A stretch of DNA of 64,000 nucleotides, taken from assembly GCA_963736675.1 (NCBI GenBank), contig CAVTPT010000004.1, positions 1,116,001-1,180,000 on the forward strand. The letters run 5' to 3'. Source of the DNA: LD21 sp963736675. Lineage in GTDB: Bacteria; Bacteroidota; Bacteroidia; Bacteroidales; VadinHA17. Positions within the stretch are counted from its first letter, which is position 1, and every line of letters begins with the position of its first letter. This document shows, piece after piece, positions 36,481-46,145 of the stretch. The position numbers and the translations under genes are program-made. Under the pieces are notes generated by a model. The model did not search any database. It was not told where the DNA came from and worked only from the letters and a program-made list of their open reading frames with translations.

Positions 36481-38085
36481 ATGAAGATCGCTGACTACCT
36501 TGCAGGCCGTTTATTTGCTGCCGGAGTAAGATATGTGTTCGGGATTCCCGGAGGGCCATCAATTCCGTACCTCGAAGCTTTCAGGAGCGCAGGCATCACA
36601 TTTGTCCTGACATCCAACGAGGCAGCTGCCGGTATTATGGCCGATGTTACGGCAAGGCTTACCGGAGTGCCCGGTGTTTGCCATGCAACATTCGGTCCAG
36701 GTGCGACAAATATCTCAACAGGTGTGGGAGGCGCCTCTCTTGACAGGTCTCCTGTAATTGTTCTGACAAGCGAATTGGATGACCGAATGATAGGCAGGAC
36801 CACCCAGATGAATATAGATCATCAGAAGCTTTTTGCGCCGCTGACAAAGGCAACTTTCAGGTTGTCAGCCGGAAATGCAGAGAATGTGATCTCCCATGCT
36901 CTCCATATCTGCCTCGAAGAATATCCCGGTCCCGTGCACATCGGCCTGCCTTCTGATATTGCCACGATTGAAATATCCGATCCTGCTGAAGTGGAAGTTA
37001 AAAACTTCAAAACTAACCCGCAAAATGATATACAGGGAATTTTAAAGTTGCTTGAAAAATCTGGAAGACCATTGATAGCAGCCGGACTTACCGCAAAAAG
37101 ACACGGTTTGAGCGAGCCGCTCCTGCAGTTTCTTGAGACATATAAAATACCTGTTGTGGTGACTCCGATGGGAAAGGGAATAATACCCGGGAATCATCCC
37201 TCATATGCAGGAGTCCTGGCTCATTCACTCAGTGACTATCTGGATGACATTATAGTCAGGAGTGATCTTATTATCGGGTTAGGTTACGATCCCGTAGAGT
37301 ACGATTATGAGTCGTGGTTGCCGGATGTTCCTCTTGTACATTTCGACACAAGGATAACAGATCTTCCGGCCCTGAACGATTGCATACAGTACACAGGGCC
37401 TCCCGGAGAGTGGTTTCAGATGCTGAAAAATCTTAATGAAGGATCGCTGTTTTTTGAGCCGGCTCTCATTCGGGGCATCAGGGAGGAGATGGAAGCAGTC
37501 TTCAATGGTTTTACAGATCATTTCGGACCTTTATGTGCTATGAAGGTCCTACAGGAGGAGTTGCCCGGAAATACGATCCTTACGGTTGATGTCGGATCTC
37601 ACCTGCATCTCGCGGGACAATACTGGAAAACAGATGCCGGAGGCAGGCTGATCATGACCAATGGCTGGTCGGGAATGGGATTCGGGCTTCCTGCCGCCCT
37701 GGCTTCAGCACTTACATGCCGTGAGAGTACAACAGTATGTATAACCGGCGACGGGGGGTTTCTGATGATGGCCGGCGAAATGGTAACTGCCAGGAGGTAC
37801 AACCTTCCCGTGGTTATTGTTGTCTTTTCGGATGGTGAGCTGAACCTTATTAAACTGAAGCAGTCGTGGGAAGAGCTGAATCCTTACGGGACCGTACTTT
37901 ACAGCGGCGATCTTTTCGGTGCCGGTCAGTTCCTTGGGGTAAAAGTACTGAAGGCCGACTCGGAAGAAAGCATGAGAAGATCAGTAATAACATCTCTTAC
38001 CCTGAACGAACCCGTGATAATAAATGCCATGATCGATCCTGACGACTACCGGTGGCTGATAACAAAAAAGAAGAGGGTGTCGTAA
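36481..38085 (+). CDS. Thiamine-diphosphate-dependent enzyme, acetolactate-synthase-like
   Basis: A 534-residue cytoplasmic protein of the ThDP family: N-terminal PYR domain with catalytic Glu47 in LTSNEAAAGIMAD, a central domain (about 180-320), and a C-terminal PP domain with the ThDP/metal motif GDGGFLMMAGEMVTA. The usual NN at the end of that motif is replaced by SDGELNLIK, so the substrate or reaction may differ from classical acetolactate synthase. It lies beside a sugar-acid utilisation region but on the opposite strand, convergent with the enolase-superfamily gene. Candidates are acetolactate synthase, a 2-oxoacid decarboxylase or an aldehyde lyase. Confidence 0.85.
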   Translation: MKIADYLAGRLFAAGVRYVFGIPGGPSIPYLEAFRSAGITFVLTSNEAAAGIMADVTARLTGVPGVCHATFGPGATNISTGVGGASLDRSPVIVLTSELDDRMIGRTTQMNIDHQKLFAPLTKATFRLSAGNAENVISHALHICLEEYPGPVHIGLPSDIATIEISDPAEVEVKNFKTNPQNDIQGILKLLEKSGRPLIAAGLTAKRHGLSEPLLQFLETYKIPVVVTPMGKGIIPGNHPSYAGVLAHSLSDYLDDIIVRSDLIIGLGYDPVEYDYESWLPDVPLVHFDTRITDLPALNDCIQYTGPPGEWFQMLKNLNEGSLFFEPALIRGIREEMEAVFNGFTDHFGPLCAMKVLQEELPGNTILTVDVGSHLHLAGQYWKTDAGGRLIMTNGWSGMGFGLPAALASALTCRESTTVCITGDGGFLMMAGEMVTARRYNLPVVIVVFSDGELNLIKLKQSWEELNPYGTVLYSGDLFGAGQFLGVKVLKADSEESMRRSVITSLTLNEPVIINAMIDPDDYRWLITKKKRVS

Positions 38086-38105
38086 ATCAATTTTCTGACA
38101 CCCTC
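38073..38105. terminator. Bidirectional hairpin between ThDP-enzyme and enolase-superfamily genes
   Basis: GAGGGTGTC (38073-38081) and GACACCCTC (38097-38105) form a perfect 9-bp stem around a 15-nt AT-rich loop. The left arm overlaps the last codons and stop of the ThDP-enzyme gene; the convergent gene stops at 38125. T-runs are weak, so termination strength is uncertain. Confidence 0.65.
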
Positions 38106-38124
38106 AAAATCACTTTCAGGATAT

Positions 38125-39654
38125 TTAAATCCACAGTTTGTCATATACAGTACCTGTGCTGTCCCATTCAGGGGTAGCATCAAAATAGACGGAGTCTTTT
38201 CTCATACGGGCTTTGATATTCTCTTCGTTGAGTTCAATACCCAATCCGGGAGCGTCAAGCGGCACATTGGCAAAGCCTTTTGTAATAATTGGCTGTGATC
38301 CTGTCATTTTAACCATTCCTTCCCACCATGTGTTATCAACCTGATGATGTTCGAGGCACAGGAAATTTTCTGTAGCTGCTGCACAGTGAACGTTAGCCAT
38401 CCATGCGATAGGTGTACTGTTTGCATGAAGAGCCATCGGTATCCCGGCTTCTTCGGCATAGTCACCGATCTTCTTTGTCTCGAGGATACCTCCGGCGCTT
38501 ACCAGGTCGGGGTGAATAATGTCGACTGCATGTGCATCTATCAGCGGTTTGAATCCACCGAGCATGCCTCCGAGCATATAGATATCCTCACCGGTGAGCG
38601 TTGGTGTTTCGATTGAATCCGTAATAGTCTTCCACTGGTCAATATAGAACCAGGCGACACAATCCTCGAGCCATGCCATCCTGTATTTTTCGAGGGCTCT
38701 CCCGAGGCGTATGAACTGGTTCACGTCAATGTGGCCAAAATGATCACAGGCAAGAGGTATCTCCGGCCCTACAACATTCCTGACGCCTTCAACTACTTTA
38801 GCTATTCCTTCAATCCCTTTATCAGTTATCTGGACCTGGGGAAAAGGGTGCTCTTTCTTCCAGTAATCTGTATATCCTCCGTTTGCGAAACTACGGCCCA
38901 TATAGTAACTATTGAGCCCTCCTCCCTGTTCATTCCAGTATTTTGAATTAACCAGAGTATCAGCCTGATCATTAACATGGTGTATTCCAAGGTCCATTTT
39001 AAGCCATGTAAATCCGTGTTCAGTCACACGGGCTTTTAATCTTTCAAGCTGGACTGCAGGATCTTTCGATTCCGGAGTATCGGCATAACATCTTACCTTA
39101 TCGCGGTATCTTCCGCCCAGGAGCTGCCATACAGGAACACCAAGAGCCTTTCCGCAGATATCCCAGCAGGCCATCTCAACAGCACTTACACCACCACCCT
39201 GACGGCCATGCCCCCCGAATTGTTTTATCACTTTAAAGATCATCTCGACATTACATGGATTAAGACCAATGATCTTGCTCTTGAGGAAGAGGGCAAAGCG
39301 CTGATCCGTTCCATCCCTTATATCTCCGAGACCATAGATACCCTGGTTGGTGTCGATACGGACGATGCGCGACATAAATCCTCCATTGCCCTTTTCAGCG
39401 ACGCGCAGGTCAGTTATTTTCAGATCCGAAGGGCCTGAAGCCCGTGAAACATTCTGTGTGGTCCGGGCAATTGTATCTTCAACTGAAAGATGCAAAAGCC
39501 CTCCGAGTGCAATACCGCCCAGAGCAGCTTTTTTAAGAAAGCTGCGGCGGTCGTTCGGGGTAGCCGGATTGGCGATCTCAGCCTTAATAGCTTCACGCTC
39601 TGACCTCTCCTGCTTCCTGGTTTTTTCAGCAATCTCATGTAAAATAGTTTTCAT
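38125..39654 (-). CDS. Tat-exported enolase-superfamily (mandelate racemase-like) dehydratase
   Basis: A 509-residue protein with a twin-arginine signal: NDRRSFLKKAALGG, Arg36-Arg37, followed by a hydrophobic stretch. The mature part is an enolase-superfamily capping domain and TIM barrel. Likely metal ligands are Asp in LACDHFGH, Glu in WLEDC and Glu in TGEDIYM; an acid/base Lys lies in LKMDLG and a His in ALHANSTP. Such enzymes dehydrate sugar acids to 2-keto-3-deoxy acids. Export by Tat means the fold would be assembled with its metal before reaching the periplasm. It lies downstream of SusCD on the same strand. Substrate unknown; a racemase is possible. Confidence 0.88.
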   Translation of the reverse strand: MKTILHEIAEKTRKQERSEREAIKAEIANPATPNDRRSFLKKAALGGIALGGLLHLSVEDTIARTTQNVSRASGPSDLKITDLRVAEKGNGGFMSRIVRIDTNQGIYGLGDIRDGTDQRFALFLKSKIIGLNPCNVEMIFKVIKQFGGHGRQGGGVSAVEMACWDICGKALGVPVWQLLGGRYRDKVRCYADTPESKDPAVQLERLKARVTEHGFTWLKMDLGIHHVNDQADTLVNSKYWNEQGGGLNSYYMGRSFANGGYTDYWKKEHPFPQVQITDKGIEGIAKVVEGVRNVVGPEIPLACDHFGHIDVNQFIRLGRALEKYRMAWLEDCVAWFYIDQWKTITDSIETPTLTGEDIYMLGGMLGGFKPLIDAHAVDIIHPDLVSAGGILETKKIGDYAEEAGIPMALHANSTPIAWMANVHCAAATENFLCLEHHQVDNTWWEGMVKMTGSQPIITKGFANVPLDAPGLGIELNEENIKARMRKDSVYFDATPEWDSTGTVYDKLWI

Positions 39655-39790
39655 GATCGTTAATATTTAATTGATTGGGTTAAAAACTCTTTAGTTGAAA
39701 AATGATTATCGGAAATGATTAATAAGGAAACCAGATCCGCTTGAAAATCAATTATATTTTGTTGATGAGTACCGATACTCATTTTATAAA

Positions 39791-39821
39791 ATATGGAGTC
39801 AGAAAATATCCGACTCCATAT
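39791..39821 (-). terminator. Terminator after susD
   Basis: ATATGGAGTC and GACTCCATAT form a 10-bp stem around an 11-nt loop. On the minus strand it is followed by TTTTAT, about 54 nt downstream of the SusD stop codon at 39875, so it probably ends the SusC-SusD transcript before the enolase-superfamily gene. Confidence 0.7.
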
Positions 39822-39874
39822 TATTTTTCAGGTTTTAAACATTATTTATCCTGTCATCTGCATAGGGTATGGGG

Positions 39875-41431
39875 TTATGGCATTTCCACATCCCAGAACA
39901 CACGTGTCCCCAGATTATCTCCACCGATACTTGTCTGAGCTTCTCTAAGGTTTTGCAGATTATAATTGGTCTCATTTGGCGGATAAGTCATTCTGTGAAT
40001 AAATCCATCGCCTGCCGTTACGTCGGGATCTTCGCCCGGGTAATTTATGGGTGCAAGTTGAGGATACCCGCTTCTGCGGTAATTACACCATGCTTCATGC
40101 CAGATCAGAAAGCATGAGATCCAGTATTGCTCATTTATCTGCTTCAGGGCGGTAGCTTCATTAAATGCAATTTCCGGTTCAGCCAGGTATGCTGTTATCT
40201 CCTCAGGAGTAATGGGGGAATCTGCTCCTCTCGTTTCGCTATAGATATCTTTCATGGTCATATGCTGTGTAATGGCATTTTCATAATAATCCATGGCAGT
40301 ACTTGTGGTGATCCAGTTTCTGTGACGGGCTTCGGCCATAAGTAGCTGTGTCATGGCTGATGTCAGCCATTGACACCATGCATCTACTTTACCGCATGTT
40401 TGCCTGTTTGTCATCGAATATCCATAGACACTGCTGGAAATTTCTCCTGCGAAATCAGGATCATCACTGATAGTAGAGGGGTCATATCCAAAGGGAGCTC
40501 CATTCTGGTCAGCAGGGGTGGTATTTTTATTACCTCCGGATGGAATACTCGGATTGTCGTACAGGCAGACCAGGTACTGCATTCGCGGATCATTATTGTT
40601 TTTCATAAAGTCGACAAATGGTCTGCCCACATGCCAGTTCTGTCTTACGGAGCCGTTCATGAACCCGGTAGTCGGGTTAGTCTGGGTTGCATTGTACCTT
40701 ATAATCATATTATCCTCATTGGTCTCCATCACTCCTCCCCTGGCCGGGTCGGCAGCCGTCTGAACAATTGACTGTGCTCTGTCGGGATCAACTTTTGAAT
40801 ACCTCATTCCCAGACGGAGTAACAGGGAATTCCCCAGTTTTTTCCATTTTGCAATGTCACCATCATACCAGACATCATTAGACACCTCGTCTTTTCCGGC
40901 ATCAAGTCCGTCAGTTGCTTCTATCAACTCATCTTCGATAGCATCATAGATATCTTCCTGCTTGTCGTACCCGGGGAAGAAATTACCATCGTAATATCCT
41001 CTGATTGCCTCGGTACGGGGCACATCTCCATAGGTGTCGACAAGAACCATATAACAATATACCTCAAGAATCCGTGCCATGTTGTATACGTTGCTCCTGA
41101 GGGGATCGTCTTTTGTTTTTTCAATGATGTCAACTACTTCTTTTAAACAACCGTACATTCCATTCCACCTGGCTCCCACAAAATCGGCTTTTTCTATATT
41201 ATGGGCACCGGCATCTTCCTGTCCGGTAATTATAAGATTTACCTGCTGTATAATACAGCCCTCATAATGCCATGTCCCTTCAGCAAGGATCTGCTGTGCG
41301 GCCAGCTGGTAGACCGGATCAAGAGAGGTAGGTGACAGAGGATCTGTGTTTACCTCTTCGAAGTCTTTATCACATCCTACCAGACTTATCAGTATTGCAA
41401 AAACAAATGCAATTATATATTTCGTTTTCAT
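39875..41431 (-). CDS. SusD/RagB-family outer-membrane lipoprotein
   Basis: A 518-residue surface lipoprotein. The start at 41431 (MKTKYIIAF) gives a lipobox SLVGC with Cys20; another ATG lies three codons upstream. The sequence has the SusD_like helical TPR pattern: YNMARILEVYCYMVLVDTYGD and EDIYDAIEDELIEATDG. SusD proteins sit as a lid on the SusC transporter and bind glycans at the cell surface. The gene is 30 bp downstream of susC, giving the usual SusCD pair. Here it belongs to a region with sugar-acid enzymes, suggesting an acidic or oxidised glycan as substrate, by inference only. Confidence 0.93.
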   Translation of the reverse strand: MKTKYIIAFVFAILISLVGCDKDFEEVNTDPLSPTSLDPVYQLAAQQILAEGTWHYEGCIIQQVNLIITGQEDAGAHNIEKADFVGARWNGMYGCLKEVVDIIEKTKDDPLRSNVYNMARILEVYCYMVLVDTYGDVPRTEAIRGYYDGNFFPGYDKQEDIYDAIEDELIEATDGLDAGKDEVSNDVWYDGDIAKWKKLGNSLLLRLGMRYSKVDPDRAQSIVQTAADPARGGVMETNEDNMIIRYNATQTNPTTGFMNGSVRQNWHVGRPFVDFMKNNNDPRMQYLVCLYDNPSIPSGGNKNTTPADQNGAPFGYDPSTISDDPDFAGEISSSVYGYSMTNRQTCGKVDAWCQWLTSAMTQLLMAEARHRNWITTSTAMDYYENAITQHMTMKDIYSETRGADSPITPEEITAYLAEPEIAFNEATALKQINEQYWISCFLIWHEAWCNYRRSGYPQLAPINYPGEDPDVTAGDGFIHRMTYPPNETNYNLQNLREAQTSIGGDNLGTRVFWDVEMP

Positions 41432-41470
41432 GATATGCATATTTATTTTTTATAATAATATCATTTAAAA

Positions 41471-44400
41471 TCAGAAACTGGCTTTCAGTGTTATTCCATA
41501 ACTCCGTGTATGGGGTGGCCCCATAATCTCAATTCCGGCATTATTATCGTCAACACTTGACACACATTCCGGATCGAGGTTATCTACATGAGATAACAGC
41601 ACTGCAACATTATTTATGGTCGCATTTACTGCAAGCCCCTTAATAAAAGATACATTCCTGATATACCTTGTAAGGTCGGCACTTACGGTAAGGGTACGGA
41701 ATTTTATAAAGCTTCCGTCATACACATATGGGGTATAAACCCTCTGGCTGCTGTAGCTTCCATAAAATGTCTGAACAGGGACAGCAGCAGTATTCGGCAG
41801 CCCAGTTACGGCATCTACGGCGTCCATTATCACACCACCTTCGCGCCCATCGAGAGTCCATTTGGCATGCCCATGCCTGGTGAAGTTATAGTTGGATTGA
41901 GTAACGATCTTATGCCCGGCCTTGAAGTCGAGTTGTGCCGTGAGGCGGAAATTTTTGTAGGAAAAGGTATTTACCCAGCCTCCCACATGTTTTGGAATAA
42001 CACTTCCATAAGTCATCGGGTTCGGATCTCTTTTAAAGAATCCGTTGGTTGTCAGGATATTCCCATCTTCATCGCGGAGATAATCGTAACCTCTCAAAGA
42101 TCCAAGCGGTTTTCCAACCTCATGTGCATTCATAAAACCACCCAGCCATTGCTGATATCCACTTATAATCATCATCGATGCTCCTTCAGCCAGCTGAAGC
42201 ACTTTGCTGATATTATAGCTGTAATTAAATGTACTTTCCCAGCTGAAATTCTGCTGGCGAACCGGGACAACTGTCAGCAGGCCTTCAATTCCATCATTTC
42301 TGAGCCGGCCGACGTTTATAAGTGTAGAACTATATCCCGATGCGTTTGAAATACCGACACTCAGGATTTCGTCAACAGTATTCTTACGGTATGCTGCCAT
42401 ATCCAGGGAGATCCTGCGGTCCATAAGAATTAATTCCAGTCCCACTTCAGCTTCTTTCACCTTCAAAGGTCTGAGGTTGGGGTTGGGGGCCGAATTATTC
42501 GAAATACTACCTGTTGGATATGTCCCATCAAATGGATTTGTATCAAGGCCGTATGTAAGCGTACCCTCATATGGGTTAGTATCACCTCCCACTTCGGCAT
42601 AAGATGCACGGAGCTTGCCGTACGACAGCCATGCAGGCATGGCTCCCTTAAATGCCTCTGAGAACAGGAAGCTGGTACTGACAGATGGATACAGATAACT
42701 GTTCGAGTTAGGATTCAGTGTCGAGAACCAGTCATTTCGGGCAGTTGCATTAAGATAGATATAATCGTTAAATGACAGGTTTACGGTACCGTATAATGAG
42801 TTAACTTTTTTATGAGAGTAACTCTGGGTAGGAGTCTTTGTCTGGCCATTTTCTATTGTATAAAGGCCCCTGATATAAAAATTTGTTACAGATGTAGTAA
42901 CACCTGAAGACTCACGGTCCATTGCGTTTCCACCGAATTGTCCGTCTACCGTGAAGCGTCCGAATGTTTTATTGGCGCCTAACAGGAAATCGTAGTTCAA
43001 TTCAGTGAAATTTGCCTTGCTGACAGAATAGCTCCCATTGAATCCTTCGGCGGCAGGTGCCAGGTATGCTGTACCAGTTGGATTATTGTTCTCCATATCG
43101 GTTTTCTGAAAATCCTGTCCTACACGACCCTGCAGGAAAAGCCACGGAAGGAAGTCGTATTTTAACAGAATGTTTCCAAAAAGACGGTTACGATCCATGT
43201 GCTCAAAACGCTCATAAGCCGTCCAGTAAGGATTTGTACGGTCAGCAAAACGTGTCCACCGTGTCTCATCTCCGGTAACAGGATCTTTGTAATTGTCTTC
43301 CAGCCAGGTTATATCTGAACTGACAGCACATGTATAAATGCTGTTGGAAATACCATTACCCTGTGTGCTTCCCGGAGGATTCTGATTATATTGAATAGAA
43401 TAGTTGGCATTTGACTGGAGTGTAAGTTTCCCGAATTTATAATTCAGACCATAATCAATTGTTCTTTTAGTAAATTTCGAATTCGGGGTGATTGCTTTAG
43501 CGGAAACATTTCCCACTGAGAAATGGAATCCGCCGTTTTCATTGCCTCCCGAAAATGCCACGGTGGTATTTGAAGTAATACCTAAGTCATAAAATTTCAG
43601 GCGGTCTTTGACGGGTGAATATGGATGTTGCTTCCCATCAAAACACCATACGGGTTCTCCATCCATTTTAGTTCCGAAACTCCAGGTTCCTGATCCCTTG
43701 GCATCAGCAACACTCGCAGGACGTTTACCATCTTCACCCTGCCCATACACATACTGGAAATCTGTAAAATCAAGTGCCTGGTCAAAGACCATACCCTGGG
43801 TAACATCAATTCCAAGTCCTCTTGCTCCGATCCCTGATTTGGTGGTCATAATAATAACCCCATCCTTGGCACGGTAGCCGTAAAGTGCAGCAGCAGTGGC
43901 ACCTTTCAGGACTGTAATAGTCTCAATATCCTCAGGATTTATACTCTGTAGGCCATCCCCAAAGTCAGCCATAATTCCGGTTGTCTGAGTCTCATTGCGA
44001 ATTGGCACCCCGTTTACAACAATCAAAGGTGTGTTATTACTCCCGAATGATGACTGGCCACGGATCCTTAGCTTGGATGAACCACCCGGGCCGGTTGCCG
44101 GAGCTGCCACATTAAGTCCTGCGACCTTGCCGATCAGGGCATTTCCAAAATTAACATTGGTGTTTTCAGCAATTTGCTCAGTATTCACCGTAGATGTTGA
44201 ATAACCAAGACTTTTGGCCTCCCTCTTTATACCCAGGGCAGTTACAACAACCTCACTCATCTGGAGCATAGCTTCTTCGAGGGACACATTTACAACACTC
44301 TGTGTTCCCACCGGAACCTCCTGCATGGTAAAACCAATAAATGAGAAATGCAGAACAGCCTGATCATCAGGTACGGGGATGCTGTAATTCCCGCTGCCGT

Positions 44401-44563
44401 CGGTGATAACACCGGTAGTAGTACCTCTCACCATGACAGTGACACCGGACATAGGGCTGCCGTCATCAGCATTTGTGACTTTACCGGTGATTGTCCGTTG
44501 AGCAAAAAGAACCTGTAATCCTGTAAAGAGCAGGACTACGAGAATCATCACGATTTTTCTCAT
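41471..44563 (-). CDS. SusC/RagA-family TonB-dependent outer-membrane transporter
   Basis: A 1030-residue barrel. Signal peptide at 1-21; a CarboxypepD_reg-like domain (TGKVTNADDGSPMSGVTV, about 23-100); the plug with LRIRGQSSFGSNNTPLIVVNG and VLKGATAAALYG (about 115-240); then a 22-strand barrel ending in an aromatic-terminated strand (ITLKASF). It imports oligosaccharides with SusD as lid, powered by TonB. The hinge sequence MQMSEVVVTALGIKREAKSLGYS is typical of the family. No sensor or ECF sigma pair is adjacent, so its regulation is not visible here. A long upstream gap of 503 bp precedes it. Confidence 0.96.
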   Translation of the reverse strand: MRKIVMILVVLLFTGLQVLFAQRTITGKVTNADDGSPMSGVTVMVRGTTTGVITDGSGNYSIPVPDDQAVLHFSFIGFTMQEVPVGTQSVVNVSLEEAMLQMSEVVVTALGIKREAKSLGYSTSTVNTEQIAENTNVNFGNALIGKVAGLNVAAPATGPGGSSKLRIRGQSSFGSNNTPLIVVNGVPIRNETQTTGIMADFGDGLQSINPEDIETITVLKGATAAALYGYRAKDGVIIMTTKSGIGARGLGIDVTQGMVFDQALDFTDFQYVYGQGEDGKRPASVADAKGSGTWSFGTKMDGEPVWCFDGKQHPYSPVKDRLKFYDLGITSNTTVAFSGGNENGGFHFSVGNVSAKAITPNSKFTKRTIDYGLNYKFGKLTLQSNANYSIQYNQNPPGSTQGNGISNSIYTCAVSSDITWLEDNYKDPVTGDETRWTRFADRTNPYWTAYERFEHMDRNRLFGNILLKYDFLPWLFLQGRVGQDFQKTDMENNNPTGTAYLAPAAEGFNGSYSVSKANFTELNYDFLLGANKTFGRFTVDGQFGGNAMDRESSGVTTSVTNFYIRGLYTIENGQTKTPTQSYSHKKVNSLYGTVNLSFNDYIYLNATARNDWFSTLNPNSNSYLYPSVSTSFLFSEAFKGAMPAWLSYGKLRASYAEVGGDTNPYEGTLTYGLDTNPFDGTYPTGSISNNSAPNPNLRPLKVKEAEVGLELILMDRRISLDMAAYRKNTVDEILSVGISNASGYSSTLINVGRLRNDGIEGLLTVVPVRQQNFSWESTFNYSYNISKVLQLAEGASMMIISGYQQWLGGFMNAHEVGKPLGSLRGYDYLRDEDGNILTTNGFFKRDPNPMTYGSVIPKHVGGWVNTFSYKNFRLTAQLDFKAGHKIVTQSNYNFTRHGHAKWTLDGREGGVIMDAVDAVTGLPNTAAVPVQTFYGSYSSQRVYTPYVYDGSFIKFRTLTVSADLTRYIRNVSFIKGLAVNATINNVAVLLSHVDNLDPECVSSVDDNNAGIEIMGPPHTRSYGITLKASF

Positions 44564-45066
44564 AGTTTAGAGATTTAGGTTAGTTGGACAATAAAAACAG
44601 ATAAATACTATAATGAATAGTGAAATATCAATTTAAATGTAAATCCCCACTTTTAGTCTCTTTCTACGATATCAATCAAGTGATGAAAAGTTAATAAATC
44701 CTGAATTTAGAATCAATTTAAATTAACTTTTCTTAACATTTTAGGCAATGAGGTAATCCTTCCTGTCAGGTGAGCCTTTCGCCAGGCTATAATAACATGA
44801 ATAACAATTTATTAGTTTACACACTCAGTTAGTCATGTGAAAAATCAGATGCAGAAAACGTTGAAATATTCTATTTTTGAAGCTTAATTAAACAGGGCAT
44901 CTGGTACCACAAAATTCCCAAAAACGGTAAAAAAAAATTAGAATATTTATGTAAAATATTCTAATTTCATTAAAATTATTGATTCAAATATATGAGAGTC
45001 TGCCTTGTTCAGGCGGGGATACTTCCCATAAAAGACATTACCGGGTCTGCACTGTCGGGTCGTAAT
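44564..45066. other. Upstream region of susC and end of the sugar-kinase operon
   Basis: A 503-bp AT-rich gap with no credible gene. Its main structure is a 14-bp inverted repeat at 44935-44967, listed separately as a terminator. The rest presumably contains the susC promoter. A TATATTTG box on the minus strand (plus 44984-44991) matches the Bacteroidota -7 element but has no -33 partner and lies more than 400 nt from susC, so I do not call it. Confidence 0.6.
44928..44967 (-). terminator. AT-rich terminator after the sugar-kinase operon
   Basis: On the minus strand, a perfect 14-bp inverted repeat (plus-strand arms 44935-44948 and 44954-44967, 5-nt spacer) is followed by a run of nine T residues. 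It lies 100 nt after the kinase stop codon. The stem is AT-rich but long. It could also serve as an operator for susC transcription, because the next promoter must lie near it. Confidence 0.65.
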
Positions 45067-46125
45067 TTAACGTATCACCCTTGCACTTCCGCCTTTCATT
45101 ACTTTTTCGGCTTCAGCTCTTGTTGCCCAGTTCCAGTCGCCCATGAATCCATGGCACAGAGCCGAATATGCTGCCGAGAATTCAATTGTTTCCTGAGGAT
45201 CCCTGCCTTCCAGCATGCTGCAGATAAGAGCAGAGGCAAAGCTGTCGCCGCCTCCTGTCCTGTCAAGCACCTCGAGGTTATTATATTTCCTCGAAGCGTA
45301 GAATTCCCCTTTATAAAGCATCACAGTCTGCCAGTCGTTGAGAAGGGCAGTTTTTACATGGCGGAGTGTTGTTCCGACAACCTGCACATTGGGATACTCT
45401 TTAACAACTCTTTTTGCAACTGATTTATAGCTTTCAGGATCAAGGTCGGAATAGGATTCCGTACCTCCTTCAGCTTTTATGCCGAGCATCTTTTCAAAAT
45501 CCTCCTCGTTGCCGATGATAACATCTACATAAGGCATTACTTTTTTCATTACCTCCCTGGCCTTTTCAGAGCTCCATAACGTTGATCTGAAGTTAAGATC
45601 GAAACTTGTGGTCACACCCAGCTTTTTAGCGATCTTCAACGATTCAATAGCTTCATTTGCAGCATTGTCGGAGATAGCAGTTGTAATACCGGTTGTATGG
45701 AACCATTTCGTTTGTGAAAGAACTTTTTCCCAATCGATATCACCAGGCTGTATAAGGCTTATTGCCGAATGAGCCCTGTCGTACATCTGTTTACTTGCCC
45801 GCGGACCTATACCAACCTCAAGATAGCATAATCCGTTGCGGACAGTTCCCTTGCCATCGAAAGGAAGAAGGGTTACACCCGACATGTCAACGCCATGTTC
45901 GCGGCCTTTATTAATGATATACTGGCCCGACCATATATCGACAAGTTTGGATACCCAGGCTGTCTTATGCCCGAGTCGTGAAGAGTTGACAGTAACATTC
46001 AGCTCAGCTGCTGCTATTGCTATAAGCAGATGGCCCGACTGTTCAAGTCTTCCATGATCGGGTGCTGTAAACCTGATCATAGCCTCGCCGAAACCAACAA
46101 TATCATATTTCTTTTCAGTGCTCAT
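45067..46125 (-). CDS. kdgK: PfkB-family sugar kinase, probable 2-keto-3-deoxygluconate kinase
   Basis: A 352-residue cytoplasmic ribokinase-family enzyme. Its ATP/anion-hole motif is DRTGGGDSFASA, with catalytic Asp294. The N-terminal GFGEAMIRFTAPDHGRLEQS and the central TTSFDLNFRSTLWS resemble KDG kinases, which phosphorylate 2-keto-3-deoxygluconate at O6. The insertion around IGNEEDFEKMLGI is typical. It is the last of three tightly packed genes with a hydroxyacid dehydrogenase and a DapA-family aldolase, consistent with the lower part of a sugar-acid pathway. Substrate specificity is inferred from the family and neighbours; other ketose or ribose analogues are possible. Confidence 0.85.
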   Translation of the reverse strand: MSTEKKYDIVGFGEAMIRFTAPDHGRLEQSGHLLIAIAAAELNVTVNSSRLGHKTAWVSKLVDIWSGQYIINKGREHGVDMSGVTLLPFDGKGTVRNGLCYLEVGIGPRASKQMYDRAHSAISLIQPGDIDWEKVLSQTKWFHTTGITTAISDNAANEAIESLKIAKKLGVTTSFDLNFRSTLWSSEKAREVMKKVMPYVDVIIGNEEDFEKMLGIKAEGGTESYSDLDPESYKSVAKRVVKEYPNVQVVGTTLRHVKTALLNDWQTVMLYKGEFYASRKYNNLEVLDRTGGGDSFASALICSMLEGRDPQETIEFSAAYSALCHGFMGDWNWATRAEAEKVMKGGSARVIR

Positions 46126-46145
46126 TATATTAATTTATTAGTTTG

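Noticed and set aside
44984..44991. TATATTTG as susC promoter
   Set aside because: It has no -33 TTTG at the right spacing and is more than 400 nt from the susC start, upstream of a likely terminator.
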